Shown here in pieces: positions 38,257 through 49,031 of a stretch of DNA of 64,000 nucleotides (its first letter is position 1; the number at the start of each line of letters is the position of its first letter). Position numbers and translations under genes: made by a program. The DNA comes from Methanolinea sp. (GTDB lineage: Archaea; Halobacteriota; Methanomicrobia; Methanomicrobiales; Methanospirillaceae), in contig JASEES010000004.1 of NCBI GenBank assembly GCA_030019395.1, positions 369-64,368 of the forward strand, in the 5' to 3' direction. The notes under the pieces were generated by a model, which saw only the letters and a program-made list of their open reading frames with translations, was not told the DNA's origin and did no database searches.

Positions 38257-40019
38257 GCTGCCGACCTCAGTGCATTGAACTCTGATTCCATATCGGCCTG
38301 GATCTTTGCGAGCGCCGGGACGTAGTCCTTGATGAACTTGATCTGGGGCAGCTCGTTCTTGGACCTGACTGAAAGGATCTGCTGGGGTGTCACGCCCGCG
38401 TTCTGGGCAGCGTAGGCAAGATCAGAGTACTGCCGAATCGCCTTCATCATGTCGTACTGCTTCTTCATGTCGCAGAACGTGTCAACGGCATCGTAGGCGT
38501 TCTGCTGGAGGAAGATCTCGCGGATCATCCGCGCCACCTCGATGGTAATCTGCTCGGCCTCCGGCAGTGCATCGGACCCGACGAGCTGGACGATCTCCTG
38601 GAGTTCTGCCTCCTTCTGGAGGATCTCCATCGCCCATGAGCGCAGGGAGTTCCACTCGGGCGAGACTTCCCTGTCGTACCACTCCTGCAGGCTGTCGAGG
38701 TACAGCGAGTACGAGTTGAGCCAGTTGATGGCAGGGAAGTGGCGTCTCTGCGACAGCTTCGCATCGAGTGCCCAGAACACCTTCACGATACGGAGGGTGT
38801 TCTGCGTGACGGGTTCGGAGAAATCACCGCCGGGTGGCGAGACAGCCCCGATGACCGAGACCGATCCCATTTTTCCGCCCAGTGTCCTGACCCGCCCTGC
38901 ACGCTCATAAAATTCCGAGAGGCGGGCGGCAAGGTATGCAGGATACCCCTCCTCGCCCGGCATCTCCTCGAGACGGGACGAGATTTCACGCATGGCTTCT
39001 GCCCAGCGCGATGTCGAGTCTGCCATGAGCGAGACATCGTATCCCATGTCCCTGAAGTACTCGGCGATCGTTATCCCGGTATACACGGATGCTTCCCTTG
39101 CAGCGACCGGCATGTTGCTCGTGTTTGCAATCAGCACGGTCCTTTCCATCAGGGGTTTTCCTGTCTTTGGATCCTCGAGTTCGGGGAACTCTGTCAGGAC
39201 CTCCGTCATCTCGTTGCCCCGCTCGCCGCACCCGATGTAGACCACGATCTCGGCATCGCTCCACTTGGCCAGCTGCTGCTGGGTCACCGTCTTTCCGCTC
39301 CCGAACGGACCGGGGATGGCCGCCGTGCCCCCCTTGGCGATCGGGAAGAGACCATCGAGAATACGCTGGCCGGTGATGAGCGGAACCGTCGGGTTCATCT
39401 TCTCGAGGACGGGCCTTGGGACACGGACCGGCCATTTCTGCATCATGGTCAGGGACGTCCCGTCATCCAGCGTGCAGATAACCTCGTCAACGGTGAATGA
39501 ACCTGACCTGATACTTTTTACCGTACCACCCTTGACATTGGGAGGCACGAGGATCCTGTGGACAATGTTTGTCTCCTGGACTTCCCCGATGACCGTTCCG
39601 GGCCCGACTTCCTGCCCTTCCTTGACGAGGGGGCGGAACTCCCACTTTTTCGAGTGGTCAAGACCCGGCGCAGACACACCCCTCTGGATGAAATCACCCA
39701 TCTTGTCAACGAGTACGGACAGGGGCCGCTGGATACCATCGTAGATACTGGTCAGCAGTCCCGGCCCGAGTTCAACGGCAAGGGAGAGCCCTGTGTTGAT
39801 CACAGGTTCGCCCGGCCGAATGCCCGAGGTGTCTTCGTAGACCTGGATGATGATATTTTCACCCTGGATCTTGATCACCTCTCCCATGAGTTCTTCTTTA
39901 CCGACCTTGACCACGTCGTACATGTGGGCTTCAATTCCCACAGCAGTGACCACCGGACCGGCAATTCGCTTGAGAACCCCTGTCTTTGTTGTCTTTGTGT
40001 CCTGTGCTTTCACTTCCAC
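38253..40019 (-). CDS. atpA: A-type ATP synthase catalytic subunit A
   Basis: [46 protein letters not shown]...; no intein seen. Confidence 0.97.
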   Translation of the reverse strand: MEVKAQDTKTTKTGVLKRIAGPVVTAVGIEAHMYDVVKVGKEELMGEVIKIQGENIIIQVYEDTSGIRPGEPVINTGLSLAVELGPGLLTSIYDGIQRPLSVLVDKMGDFIQRGVSAPGLDHSKKWEFRPLVKEGQEVGPGTVIGEVQETNIVHRILVPPNVKGGTVKSIRSGSFTVDEVICTLDDGTSLTMMQKWPVRVPRPVLEKMNPTVPLITGQRILDGLFPIAKGGTAAIPGPFGSGKTVTQQQLAKWSDAEIVVYIGCGERGNEMTEVLTEFPELEDPKTGKPLMERTVLIANTSNMPVAAREASVYTGITIAEYFRDMGYDVSLMADSTSRWAEAMREISSRLEEMPGEEGYPAYLAARLSEFYERAGRVRTLGGKMGSVSVIGAVSPPGGDFSEPVTQNTLRIVKVFWALDAKLSQRRHFPAINWLNSYSLYLDSLQEWYDREVSPEWNSLRSWAMEILQKEAELQEIVQLVGSDALPEAEQITIEVARMIREIFLQQNAYDAVDTFCDMKKQYDMMKAIRQYSDLAYAAQNAGVTPQQILSVRSKNELPQIKFIKDYVPALAKIQADMESEFNALRSAA

Positions 40020-40312
40020 AGATCAACACCCACTGAACGCTTTATCCTCTCCCTCATGGAGAGACCCCCTTCTTCTGCTCCGATCGTGATGACCGTCGGT
40101 TTCACGGACTCTTCAAGGGTCATCTGCAACCTCCGCGGGATCTTCCTGATATCTCCGCTCTGCAGGACCAGGATTCCCACTTCCGGGTCATCGAGGACGC
40201 GGTTGATGTACTCCACGAGTTTCTCGTCGCTCTCCGCCGGATAGGTCTTCCGGATACCCGCCAGGCGGAATCCAAGGATGAACTCCTGGTTTCCTATCAC
40301 TGCGATCTCCAT
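40010..40312 (-). CDS. atpF: A-type ATP synthase subunit F
   Basis: [27 protein letters not shown]...; operon position. Confidence 0.93.
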   Translation of the reverse strand: MEIAVIGNQEFILGFRLAGIRKTYPAESDEKLVEYINRVLDDPEVGILVLQSGDIRKIPRRLQMTLEESVKPTVITIGAEEGGLSMRERIKRSVGVDLWK

Positions 40313-41367
40313 TATACCACCAGATATCCCCGGATTCTTTCAGGCGCAAGCCCGGATTCCTTCCCCCTTGCAAGGGCCCGGAGATTGAAGATCTCGTACT
40401 TCTTCATCTCCAGGTAGGCAAGGATGGGATGGATGGAGAACGGGTGGAGTTTAGACATGGTCTCCATCTCGGCAAGCTGCACCTTGATGAGTTCGATCTC
40501 GATCTCACGAAGCGATCTCTCCTCCCGGAGCTTCTCCAGCAGCTCCCGGAGGGGCCTGACCTTTATCAGGGGCACGAGTGCATCGATGAACTCGTTTGTA
40601 TCCTTTATCTGGAATACCCGCTGGAGTGCCTGGGGTGAGATCGTTCCCCCCGCAATGAGGACTCCGGATATATCACTCACCGAGGGATCGGCCCGGACGC
40701 GGAATAGTGTCCTGATGTTGGTGATATCGATATCCAGAGTGATGTAGTCGAGGAACTGCCTGCCACCCTTGATTCCGCTGTGAGCATATGCAATCAGGTC
40801 GGCGTAGAACTGCTTGTAGAGTTCGTTCTCTACCTTTGGAAGGATCTCCTCCCTGACACCCCCCTCCGTCATCCGCGACAGGATCGGGTAGATACCTTTC
40901 CCCTTGAGGGCTTCGATCACCCGCTCGGGGGTTGGTTCTTCGAGAAGCCTGTCGAGAAATACCCTGTCAAGTTCTCCTGCAGGTACCAGGACTTCCCTGA
41001 TCTTCCCTTTCTTCTCTCCGTGGAGCTTGCCCCGGATGATTGTCAGGACATTCTGGATGTCCCACCGCCTGAGATAGGCACGGGTCAGGTCCTTGAGTGT
41101 CCCGGGTGTGATCTTCTGGATGTTCTGGTACTCCTTTGCGAGATTCCACGACAGTGCCGTTTCGATGAGGTCTATTCCCCGGAAAGAAGTTGCCAGTTCA
41201 TCCACTTCTCTCTTGTACTGCGATTCACCCACGAACCTCGTGATCTCTGCAAGCCCCATGTTCAGCATCCGCATGTATTCCTCGCGGGGAAGGAGTTTGG
41301 ACTTGCGCACCCGCATCCTTGTACAGACATAAATGTAGGGGACCGGGCCGGCTCTTATTTCTGCCAC
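40312..41367 (-). CDS. atpC: A-type ATP synthase subunit C
   Basis: [59 protein letters not shown]...; operon position. Confidence 0.94.
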   Translation of the reverse strand: MAEIRAGPVPYIYVCTRMRVRKSKLLPREEYMRMLNMGLAEITRFVGESQYKREVDELATSFRGIDLIETALSWNLAKEYQNIQKITPGTLKDLTRAYLRRWDIQNVLTIIRGKLHGEKKGKIREVLVPAGELDRVFLDRLLEEPTPERVIEALKGKGIYPILSRMTEGGVREEILPKVENELYKQFYADLIAYAHSGIKGGRQFLDYITLDIDITNIRTLFRVRADPSVSDISGVLIAGGTISPQALQRVFQIKDTNEFIDALVPLIKVRPLRELLEKLREERSLREIEIELIKVQLAEMETMSKLHPFSIHPILAYLEMKKYEIFNLRALARGKESGLAPERIRGYLVV

Positions 41368-41379
41368 GTGAGCACCCCC

Positions 41380-41958
41380 CTATCCAAAGAGCAGGTCTGA
41401 TGCATCTTTGAGTCCTGATTCCCACACCATGTCCAGGAATGTGCGGTAACTGTAATCGAGCTGCAGGCTCCCATCCTTTCTCTCGACGATCACCCCGCCA
41501 TCAATATCGGCGTCACTTCCCACTGAAAAAGATTTGAACTCGGGGTTCTGGGCAAGAACCTGTTCAAGGACTTTGCGGTCACGGGGATTGACGTGCACGA
41601 CACCCTCCCCGATCTGGGTTTTTGCCTCTTTCAGGAGGTTGGTGATGGCCTCGCGGTGGAAGCTCTCGGGCAGACCTGCGATTAACTCCTTTGCGCGGAG
41701 GTATACCTGGTCAAGGAGTTCCTTCTGGGTGTTGAGCAACTCCCGCTTTACCTGGAGGTTGGCTGCCGAGGCTTCCTGGTTCATGACGTACGCGGCCTGC
41801 CTCTCGACCTCCTCGTTTGCAGCCTGCTTGATCTTTGCGGCACGTTCCTGGGCAGCCGAAAGAACCCTGGTAGTCTCTTCCTGGCTCTCTCTCCTGATCC
41901 TCTCTACTTCATTTCTCCCTCGCTCGCGGATCTCCTCAAGGACTGCCTCCAATCCCAT
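41380..41958 (-). CDS. atpE: A-type ATP synthase subunit E
   Basis: MGLEAVLEEIRERGRNEVERIRRESQEETTRVLSAAQERAAKIKQAANEEVERQ; ORF-track start 42153 extends into atpK and is rejected. Confidence 0.92.
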   Translation of the reverse strand: MGLEAVLEEIRERGRNEVERIRRESQEETTRVLSAAQERAAKIKQAANEEVERQAAYVMNQEASAANLQVKRELLNTQKELLDQVYLRAKELIAGLPESFHREAITNLLKEAKTQIGEGVVHVNPRDRKVLEQVLAQNPEFKSFSVGSDADIDGGVIVERKDGSLQLDYSYRTFLDMVWESGLKDASDLLFG

Positions 41959-41968
41959 GGTCCGCTCC

Positions 41969-42235
41969 CTAGAAGAGTAACAGGAGTCCGACCACAAGAC
42001 CGAAGATAACGATGGTCTCAGGGATGACAGTGAGCAGGAGAACCAGCCCAAAGATGTCCTTGTTCTCGGCCGTGGCTCCCACTGCGGCAGAACCGATTGC
42101 CATTTCGGCAAGACCGGTCCCGATACCCGTGAGCCCGACAGCGAGCCCTGCACCGAGGGCTTTCATTCCAAGCTGCGATGCCTTGACCATTTCGACGGTC
42201 ATTTCTGTTGCTGCTACTGCTGCTGCTTCTGCCAT
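41969..42235 (-). CDS. atpK: A-type ATP synthase rotor subunit K (proteolipid c)
   Basis: 88 aa double-TM hairpin ending TVIPETIVIFGLVVGLLLLF. Confidence 0.94.
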   Translation of the reverse strand: MAEAAAVAATEMTVEMVKASQLGMKALGAGLAVGLTGIGTGLAEMAIGSAAVGATAENKDIFGLVLLLTVIPETIVIFGLVVGLLLLF

Positions 42236-42236
42236 T

Positions 42237-44210
42237 TTAATCCTCCATAAATCTCTTTTTCATCCCGAAAGGATTGTATTTTCTGCCTCCACCCTTGTAG
42301 AACTTGGTGAAGAATTCAACGTACTGTAACCTGAGCGACTGGAGTGCCCCGCCGAGCATCCCGAGGATCGTGTTTAAGAGATGCCCGACAACGAGGACGA
42401 TGCCGCCGATGATGATGAAAATGACCCCCAATGCGGTCAGGGACTCGAGCTGGGGTTCAATGATCAGCCCGATGGCGATGAAGTTCACAACCATGGCAAT
42501 AGCCACGGACGAGAGCCCGACGCCCACCAGACGGGCATAGGAAAGAACGTGGCTCAGGATCGTCGGCAACTCGACCACCTCGAGGGGTGAATCCAGGATG
42601 ATGAAAAGGACTCCGGTCACGATCATGACGAGTCCGCCGATCGAGGCGAGGTTTAACCCCATCCCGATCGGTGGCATGCCGGTCAGGTCAGGCATGAACG
42701 GCATCGAGAAAGATGCCCATATCATCAGCAGGATACCCCAGAGGACCATGATCCATCCGAGGTTGGCAAGTACTGCCTTTACCCTGTGCGATCCGTGGTC
42801 CTGGCGGGCATGGTTGACCATCCCGAGCACGCGTCCGAGCGTGATCTGGAGGATGCCGATCCATACTGCCATGATCATCAGCCCCGTCACGTCCGGGCCG
42901 TGTCCGCCTGCATGACCCCCGATGTTGAGGTGCCGGGAGAACAATAACGGTTTCCAGGGGAGCGAGAACCCAAATATCTCCGAGAAGAGGATACCGAAGA
43001 TAATACTCGATATGCTCGCGTTCCGGAGAATGATGGCAAGCCTGCGGGCTTCCTCGCCCTTCAGGAACCTGTGCAGGGCAAGGCTCAGGACAAGAAGGAC
43101 TGCGCCGTAACCCACGTCTCCGAGGATTATCCCAAAGAAGATGGGAAAGATGATCGAGACGATCAGCGTCGGATCCAGTTCAGTGTACCGGGGCCGTGAA
43201 TACACGTCCATGAGCATCTCGGTCGGTTTGGCGAAACCCGGGTTATGGTATTCTGTCGGGGGAACGTCCGAAATCTCGGATGGTTCGCACTCGTACACGA
43301 AGACCTTTCCGCCGGTTGCGTAGTGAATCCCCTCTTTCAGTCTCTCCAGATGGACGGTCGGAACCCACCCCTCGACGACGAATGACCGGCCCGTCGTTGC
43401 AAACCGCAGGGGTGCCTCGGCCATCTCCACGTCTGCACTGAGCAGTTCGTGGCAGGCGAGGAAGAGATCCCTGTGGCGCGTCCTGATGTCATCGAGCTTC
43501 CGGTTGATCTCCTCCATCTCACCCTTCCTGGCAAGGATCTGGCTTTCATAAAACCCGATCCGGTCCCGTGCGAGGCCGTCCTCGTCAGGAATGGGAACGG
43601 CCTGGAACTGGGCCTCGGGAAGGGCCTGGTCGACACCCGCCCTGTCTTTCTGCTGGACCACGATGATGACGAATTTCCCCTTCTTCGTATCGGCGGAAAA
43701 TATCTCGTGGGGTACATCAAGAGAGAGACTCTTTGAGATGTACCCGCAATATACCGAGAACATCCGAAAACCCCGGAGGAGCGAAAGATCAAACGGGACG
43801 TCCTGGAAAGGACGCAGCGTTTCAATCTTCTGCTCGTACTCCTTTATCTGGGCATCGAGTTTTGCCCTCTTTGCAAGGAGTTCCTCGGTTTCCTGTTCGA
43901 GGAGGGGAAGTTCCTTCTCGATCACTTCTCTCAGGTGCGAGCTCTTCACTTTCTGGCTTACAGGGACCTCTTCGTCCTCGCGGATACCAAATGAACTGGT
44001 GATTCCCCGGAGCCTGATCAATTCACGGGAAGTTTCGTTTGCCGCAGGGAGGGGGGTACCTATGCGGTACCCCTCGTACTCTTTGCTGTCTTTTTCAACG
44101 AATTCTTCGATGTGAAACAGGTGTTGCCGGTACAACTCCCGGATAACAGGCTCCATCTGGGATTTCGTGGCCGCAATGAGGACACGAGTCATCCCTTCAG
44201 GAGTGAACAT
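42237..44210 (-). CDS. atpI: A-type ATP synthase subunit I (a)
   Basis: MFTPEGMTRVLIAATKSQMEPVIRELYRQHLFHIEEF...; C-terminal TM domain FPIFFGIILGDVGYGAVL, LSHVLSYARLVGVGLSSVAIA. Confidence 0.94.
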   Translation of the reverse strand: MFTPEGMTRVLIAATKSQMEPVIRELYRQHLFHIEEFVEKDSKEYEGYRIGTPLPAANETSRELIRLRGITSSFGIREDEEVPVSQKVKSSHLREVIEKELPLLEQETEELLAKRAKLDAQIKEYEQKIETLRPFQDVPFDLSLLRGFRMFSVYCGYISKSLSLDVPHEIFSADTKKGKFVIIVVQQKDRAGVDQALPEAQFQAVPIPDEDGLARDRIGFYESQILARKGEMEEINRKLDDIRTRHRDLFLACHELLSADVEMAEAPLRFATTGRSFVVEGWVPTVHLERLKEGIHYATGGKVFVYECEPSEISDVPPTEYHNPGFAKPTEMLMDVYSRPRYTELDPTLIVSIIFPIFFGIILGDVGYGAVLLVLSLALHRFLKGEEARRLAIILRNASISSIIFGILFSEIFGFSLPWKPLLFSRHLNIGGHAGGHGPDVTGLMIMAVWIGILQITLGRVLGMVNHARQDHGSHRVKAVLANLGWIMVLWGILLMIWASFSMPFMPDLTGMPPIGMGLNLASIGGLVMIVTGVLFIILDSPLEVVELPTILSHVLSYARLVGVGLSSVAIAMVVNFIAIGLIIEPQLESLTALGVIFIIIGGIVLVVGHLLNTILGMLGGALQSLRLQYVEFFTKFYKGGGRKYNPFGMKKRFMED

Positions 44211-44526
44211 GGAGCCGCTCCCTGAACCGCGATACAAGGAGAGAAGCAGCCTTTTCAAGATTGCGGGAACCCCTCTGCCTCAATTCGGCAGCACGTGCCC
44301 TGCCATCCTTCAGGATCTCCTCGCGTCTCCTTGCCGCGTTTTCCCTGATCTCGGCCATTCTGGCCTTTTTGTACTCCTCCGCATCGTGCGTTGCCTTCAT
44401 AATGAGGTTGTCAGCTTCCAGCTCGGCGTGAGCACTGGTACGCTTTGCTTCGGCGACCGCCTCGCTGATCATTTTTTCATACTCAGATTCAGTCAGTTTA
44501 ATCTTCTGCAAGACCTCAGTCTTCAT
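44197..44526 (-). CDS. atpH: A-type ATP synthase subunit H
   Basis: 109 aa coiled-coil MKTEVLQKIKLTESEYEKMISEAVAEAKRTSAHAELEADNLIMKAT...; first gene of the operon. Confidence 0.9.
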   Translation of the reverse strand: MKTEVLQKIKLTESEYEKMISEAVAEAKRTSAHAELEADNLIMKATHDAEEYKKARMAEIRENAARRREEILKDGRARAAELRQRGSRNLEKAASLLVSRFRERLHVHS

Positions 44527-44569
44527 CCAACCCTCCTCTCACGGCATTGAATTGTTAGACCGGAATTGT

Positions 44570-44580
44570 TCTTATATCTG
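44570..44580 (-). promoter_or_regulatory. TATA box for the atp operon
   Basis: Reverse complement reads ...CAGATATAAGAAC..., upstream of atpH, with GGAGGG SD before the ATG. Confidence 0.45.
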
Positions 44581-44657
44581 TTGATATTTTTCGGGGAAAA
44601 GTGGGTGTTGGATGGTTCAAAATCAAAACAGAAGTTTTTTAAGGAGAATAAGGGAGA

Positions 44658-45209
44658 TTACCCGGATTCCCCCGGCAGGGAATCGGGCCCCCTCCCGCCT
44701 CCCGCGGGGGGCCACCTGTCCCGGGTTTTATCCGGCCGGTTTTTCGGGAAGGGAATAACCGTCACTTCCGCCGAATGTGGACAGTTCGTGATGCGAATTC
44801 CCGATTCACGACCCTCAAGGAGAATCCCCGCCAGTTCCGCGGATGAACAGAGGAGATCCTGTTCCGGGTGAGTCCCGCGAACGATGGCGCAGGAGAGGAG
44901 AATTCGTTCGCCGGCGGAGACAACATACCGGAGCCTCCACGACCCCGGGTGATCCTTTCGCATGACGAGGAGAGGGAGGTGATGGTCCCGGACAAGGCAA
45001 AAAAGCATCGATGCAGCCGAAAGCGATCCCCCTTCCGGTGCAGAAACCGCGATGATGTGATGCGGCCAGACTGACTGGCAGTATTCGTCGTCAGGAGTCT
45101 CGATGCAAAGGCTGAAGCGGGTCCCGGCCTGCCCTGCGACGATGAAAGAGTTCTCTCCCCTTATCAGGAGCAGTTCGTCAGGACCGGGTTGTACAACGGG
45201 GCAATACAA
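44658..45209 (-). CDS. Uncharacterised protein encoded directly downstream of the ArlJ-like gene (probable TTG start)
   Basis: Open frame LYCPVVQPGPDELLLIRGENSFIVAGQAGTRFSLCIETPDDEYCQSVWPHHIIAVSAPEGGSLSAASMLFCLVRDHHLPLLVMRKDHPGSWRLRYVVSAGERILLSC...; SD-like GGATGG upstream of TTG 45209. The ORF-track ATG (45275) would overlap the upstream gene by 49 nt. Confidence 0.55.
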   Translation of the reverse strand: MYCPVVQPGPDELLLIRGENSFIVAGQAGTRFSLCIETPDDEYCQSVWPHHIIAVSAPEGGSLSAASMLFCLVRDHHLPLLVMRKDHPGSWRLRYVVSAGERILLSCAIVRGTHPEQDLLCSSAELAGILLEGRESGIRITNCPHSAEVTVIPFPKNRPDKTRDRWPPAGGGRGPDSLPGESG

Positions 45210-45226
45210 GGGACAATCCCATCCTT

Positions 45227-47161
45227 TCAGAGCACGAGGTTGAAAATCACGAGAGCGATGACCAGCATGATGCACGAGTGTTTCACCCCTGCCTTGAGGG
45301 ACCCCTCTCCCATCTGGCCTGCGATGAGCCCGGACATCAATGCCTGCAGGACGACGGAATGGTACATCAGGCGCAGGATTGCCTTGATGGAAGAGGAGCT
45401 GATACTGGCGAGGGGTGTTCCCTGCGGAATTGTCCCGCCGCCGACGTTCCCGAGGATGGGGATGAAACTGTTCGAGATGACACCCACGACAAAGACAAAG
45501 ACCACGAATGCCATGTAAATAATCGCGGTATAGATGAACATGTCCGAGAGCCGCTCCCGCTTGAGAAGGTCTGACATCTTTGCGTCGCTGGCAGCAATCG
45601 CGAGGACGTCACCGATGGACCCGCTCATCTGGCTTGCCTTCGTGATGAGCGAAACGGTACGGGCAATCAGGGGAGTCCGCACGCGGTCCTCGAAACGGAC
45701 GAGAGCGTCTGCAAAACTGGCTCCCCAGTCGATATCCCTCTTTATTCTCCTGATCTCGTAGGAAAGAAGGCCAAGATTCGTGTTGACCATGATCGAGATT
45801 GCCTGCGCGATCGTGAGTCCGACCTGGTTGATCCCTGCCATCCTTTCGAGGAACTCGGGGATGAGTGCTTCCATCCCCTCGATGTTCCGCCTCCACATCT
45901 CGTAAAAGAACGAGTACGGGACGAGCACGATGAGAAGGGCAATCATGACATGGTCATCGATGACATCGATATAGATCTCGATGTCGTTGTATTGCGGGAC
46001 GACGAGAAACAGGGCAACGAGGTAAAGGACAGCAAGGGGAACGGAAAACAGGAGGGTGTAATTATAATTCTTGACAAAGAACTCGAATGGGTGCCGGAAG
46101 AATTCCCGGATTCTCCTCACCCTGTCATAGCGGGCAAGCCGTGAAAAGAACGGTTCCTCCCCTTCACGGTGGTAAACGGGAACATCGCTGTACTCGTGGA
46201 GCAGTTTTGCCCGCACGAACCGTTCGACGACCTCACTTTTGAGTGAAATGAGGTCGATGAGGAGGATGAAAACGGCAGAACCAATGGGAAAGACGAGGTA
46301 TACGACAGCCGTCAGCTGGAGGATTGCCATGCCTCCCATCATTCCCATGACGACCATGATGATGATCAAGAACAGGGGACCGGCCACAAAGAGGGTGACA
46401 TAAGACTCGGCGACGAGGGAAAGAAACTGGAGGAACTGTTTCTGCTCAAAACGTGCCTCTTCCTGATAGAGCCGGACCCTTCCGGAGAGGAAACCGACGA
46501 GGTCACCGCCGCTCTCGATGACAGAGACAAGGTCCTCCAGGAACTGTTTCATCTTCTCTGACGGGGTTGTCCTGATCAGGTGGCGGAGGGCGGTAACGAG
46601 GTCGTACCCGAAGAAATCAGCATCGCGGACAACCTGCCGGAACTCGAGGGCCACTTCACCGTAAATCTTTGCGTTTTCCGAGAGCGAACGAAAGATTGTC
46701 ATCATCTGGGCCCCGCCCTTTCTCATCGCGTACATGTATGCAACCGCGTTATGGAGGGTCAGGTTGATCTTCGTGGCCCTGTTTTTCTTCTGCATCGAGG
46801 GATAGTGCAGCGCGATGAGGTAGACGATCATGAACCCCATGATAAAGGCAACAATGGCTCCCGTGACCTGCAGCGGCAATGCGTAGGCGGATTGCGGCTC
46901 GATTTTTTCGGGGAAGGGAATGGAAAATACGTTGTATACACCCGTGTAACTCCCTCCCCCTGCGGTGTAGACAATGATTCCGGTGAGCCAGAACCCCAGC
47001 AGGGCAAAAGCAATCCCGGTAGCCACCCCGATCTGTATGGCACGCGCAAGGTATCGTTCCACAGTGACGCCGAAACGGGCCGATTCAAGATCGGATTCGA
47101 GTTTCTGGTACTTGAGGGGGTTTTGCCTGACCCGGTTTCTCAGGAAGGAATTGAGGCTCAT
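45227..47161 (-). CDS. Type II/IV secretion system F-family membrane protein (ArlJ/TadC-like)
   Basis: 644 aa, two T2SF-like domains, multiple TMs (FLGFWLTGIIVYTAGG..., LFVAGPLFLIIIMVVMGMMGG). Confidence 0.88.
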   Translation of the reverse strand: MSLNSFLRNRVRQNPLKYQKLESDLESARFGVTVERYLARAIQIGVATGIAFALLGFWLTGIIVYTAGGGSYTGVYNVFSIPFPEKIEPQSAYALPLQVTGAIVAFIMGFMIVYLIALHYPSMQKKNRATKINLTLHNAVAYMYAMRKGGAQMMTIFRSLSENAKIYGEVALEFRQVVRDADFFGYDLVTALRHLIRTTPSEKMKQFLEDLVSVIESGGDLVGFLSGRVRLYQEEARFEQKQFLQFLSLVAESYVTLFVAGPLFLIIIMVVMGMMGGMAILQLTAVVYLVFPIGSAVFILLIDLISLKSEVVERFVRAKLLHEYSDVPVYHREGEEPFFSRLARYDRVRRIREFFRHPFEFFVKNYNYTLLFSVPLAVLYLVALFLVVPQYNDIEIYIDVIDDHVMIALLIVLVPYSFFYEMWRRNIEGMEALIPEFLERMAGINQVGLTIAQAISIMVNTNLGLLSYEIRRIKRDIDWGASFADALVRFEDRVRTPLIARTVSLITKASQMSGSIGDVLAIAASDAKMSDLLKRERLSDMFIYTAIIYMAFVVFVFVVGVISNSFIPILGNVGGGTIPQGTPLASISSSSIKAILRLMYHSVVLQALMSGLIAGQMGEGSLKAGVKHSCIMLVIALVIFNLVL

Positions 47162-48822
47162 TCCAGCACTCGTGAGAGGTCCTCGAGGTTCCCGGTCACA
47201 CTTTCGGGATTGATGTGATATGCCTGGAATATCCGGGATGCCCTCACATAATCAATGATACCCTGCTTCTCCATGGCCAGGAGGATACTCTTCCGTGTCC
47301 CGATCTCGGCCTCGAGTTTCTCCCGGCTCCATCCCCGCCGCTCGGCAATATCAGCGTAGATCTGGGACCTCCCCTTGTACGTGAAGACATCATGGACCGG
47401 ATCGTATACAAAGACGGTATTGACACGGAGGTTCCCGGTCGAGGGATCGATCCCGGCGATCTCGACGATCTCGAGGGATCGCCGGACACGCTCGGTTCCC
47501 CGGTAAATCAGGGCCTGCACACTGACGATGTTCAATGCCGTGATCATGTTCCGGGGAACGTTGAGCGGCTCGTTCTCGAGGCGGTGGATGGCGGCGTCCA
47601 CGCTTCCGGCGTGCATGGTGGAAAACGTTGTATGCCCCGTATTCATAGCCTGGAAAAGTGTCTGTGCCTCCACTCCCCTGACCTCGCCGACAAGAATGTA
47701 TTCCGGGCGCTGGCGCATTGCAGCCCGCAAAAGATCGAACATGGTGATGATATTTGCACCCTCCGAGACCATTTCGCGCGTCACGCTTGCAATCCAGTTC
47801 TCGTGAAAGAGGGTGATCTCGCGTGTATCCTCGATGCTGACGACCTTGGCCATCGGTGGGATGAAGAATGAGACCGCGTTGAGTGACGTGGTCTTGCCTG
47901 ATGCTGTCCCGCCTACGAAGAGGAGGCTTTTTTGATTCTCGATTGCGAGCCAGAAATAGACAAGCTCGTCAACGCTGAACGTCCTGTACTGCAACAGTTC
48001 GACGGGGGAGAAGGGTTCCTCCCTGAATTTCCTGATTGTAAACGAGGTCCCGCGTGTCGTGACCTCTGTCCCGAGGGTGAGCTGGAGCCTCGAGCCGTCC
48101 GGAAGAGTTGCATCGAGCATCGGCGTCCCGGTGGAAATGTGTTTTCCGGAGCGCTGGGCAAGTGTTATGGCAAGCGAGTTTAAGACCTCGGGCTCAAACA
48201 TGATATTCGTCCTGACGTTGCGGAACTTCCGGTGATAGAGAAAGAGGGGAATCCTGTGACCATCGCATGAGATGTCCTCGAGATTGCGGTCCTTCATGAG
48301 GGCATCGATCCGGCCCCACCCGATGAAATTGCGGGTGAGGTAGTACTGGATGCGGAAAATGCTCTTATCCTCGGGTTTTATCCCGTACTCGTGCAGAAGT
48401 TCCTGCATTTTTTCAAGGAGGAGCGTTCTCTTGTCCATTGCAATTTCGTCGTCGGTAAGGATGAGGGCCGAGCGCATGTCTTCATGGAGCCTCTCGAGCA
48501 GTTCGTACTCGAACTCCGACAGTTTTGGTTCGAAGAGGAGGTACTCGTACTGGTTGGTCTTTTCGTTCAGTGCAATGACAACAAGTGACCTCCCTTCATC
48601 GACGTAGTACCGTTCGACCTCACTGTAACGCGGCGGAATCTCGGCGTCGACGAGGGTTCCGTCACGTTTGAAGTCATACTCGGGAAAGGAGACAGATGTC
48701 TTTTTTTTCTTCAGGAACGATGTAAAGGAGAATTCGGGAGGTGCGGTCTCCACAACGTCCCCCCCGCTGACCGGTCTGAGCCGTTTTACCACGCCATGAA
48801 TATCCGGTATTTTGAGAGCCAC
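47158..48822 (-). CDS. Type II/IV secretion system ATPase (ArlI/GspE-like)
   Basis: LLFVGGTASGKTTSLNA (Walker A), VVSIEDTREI (Asp box), RPEYILVGEVRGVEAQTLFQAMNTGHTTFSTMHA (Walker B/His box); 4-nt overlap with the F-family gene. Confidence 0.92.
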   Translation of the reverse strand: MALKIPDIHGVVKRLRPVSGGDVVETAPPEFSFTSFLKKKKTSVSFPEYDFKRDGTLVDAEIPPRYSEVERYYVDEGRSLVVIALNEKTNQYEYLLFEPKLSEFEYELLERLHEDMRSALILTDDEIAMDKRTLLLEKMQELLHEYGIKPEDKSIFRIQYYLTRNFIGWGRIDALMKDRNLEDISCDGHRIPLFLYHRKFRNVRTNIMFEPEVLNSLAITLAQRSGKHISTGTPMLDATLPDGSRLQLTLGTEVTTRGTSFTIRKFREEPFSPVELLQYRTFSVDELVYFWLAIENQKSLLFVGGTASGKTTSLNAVSFFIPPMAKVVSIEDTREITLFHENWIASVTREMVSEGANIITMFDLLRAAMRQRPEYILVGEVRGVEAQTLFQAMNTGHTTFSTMHAGSVDAAIHRLENEPLNVPRNMITALNIVSVQALIYRGTERVRRSLEIVEIAGIDPSTGNLRVNTVFVYDPVHDVFTYKGRSQIYADIAERRGWSREKLEAEIGTRKSILLAMEKQGIIDYVRASRIFQAYHINPESVTGNLEDLSRVLE

Positions 48823-49031
48823 TGGAACGACCTGCCCTGCGTCTGCGAAAAAGGACGCTCAAATCCTTTAGGATGTTTTTCCCGCACAGGTATATAAAAT
48901 CATGACGGAAGGGGATGCGGGAGTTTCCCATGGACTGCCATACGGGATGTAACTATTTTTGGGTAAAATGACAGAAATGTACATGTACCCTTAAAAACTC
49001 ATGATACCACAACGGAATACCGAGGTTCCCA

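Noticed and set aside
41959-42153. Upstream extension of atpE
   Set aside because: Covers atpK in another frame; ATG 41958 gives the normal subunit E N-terminus.
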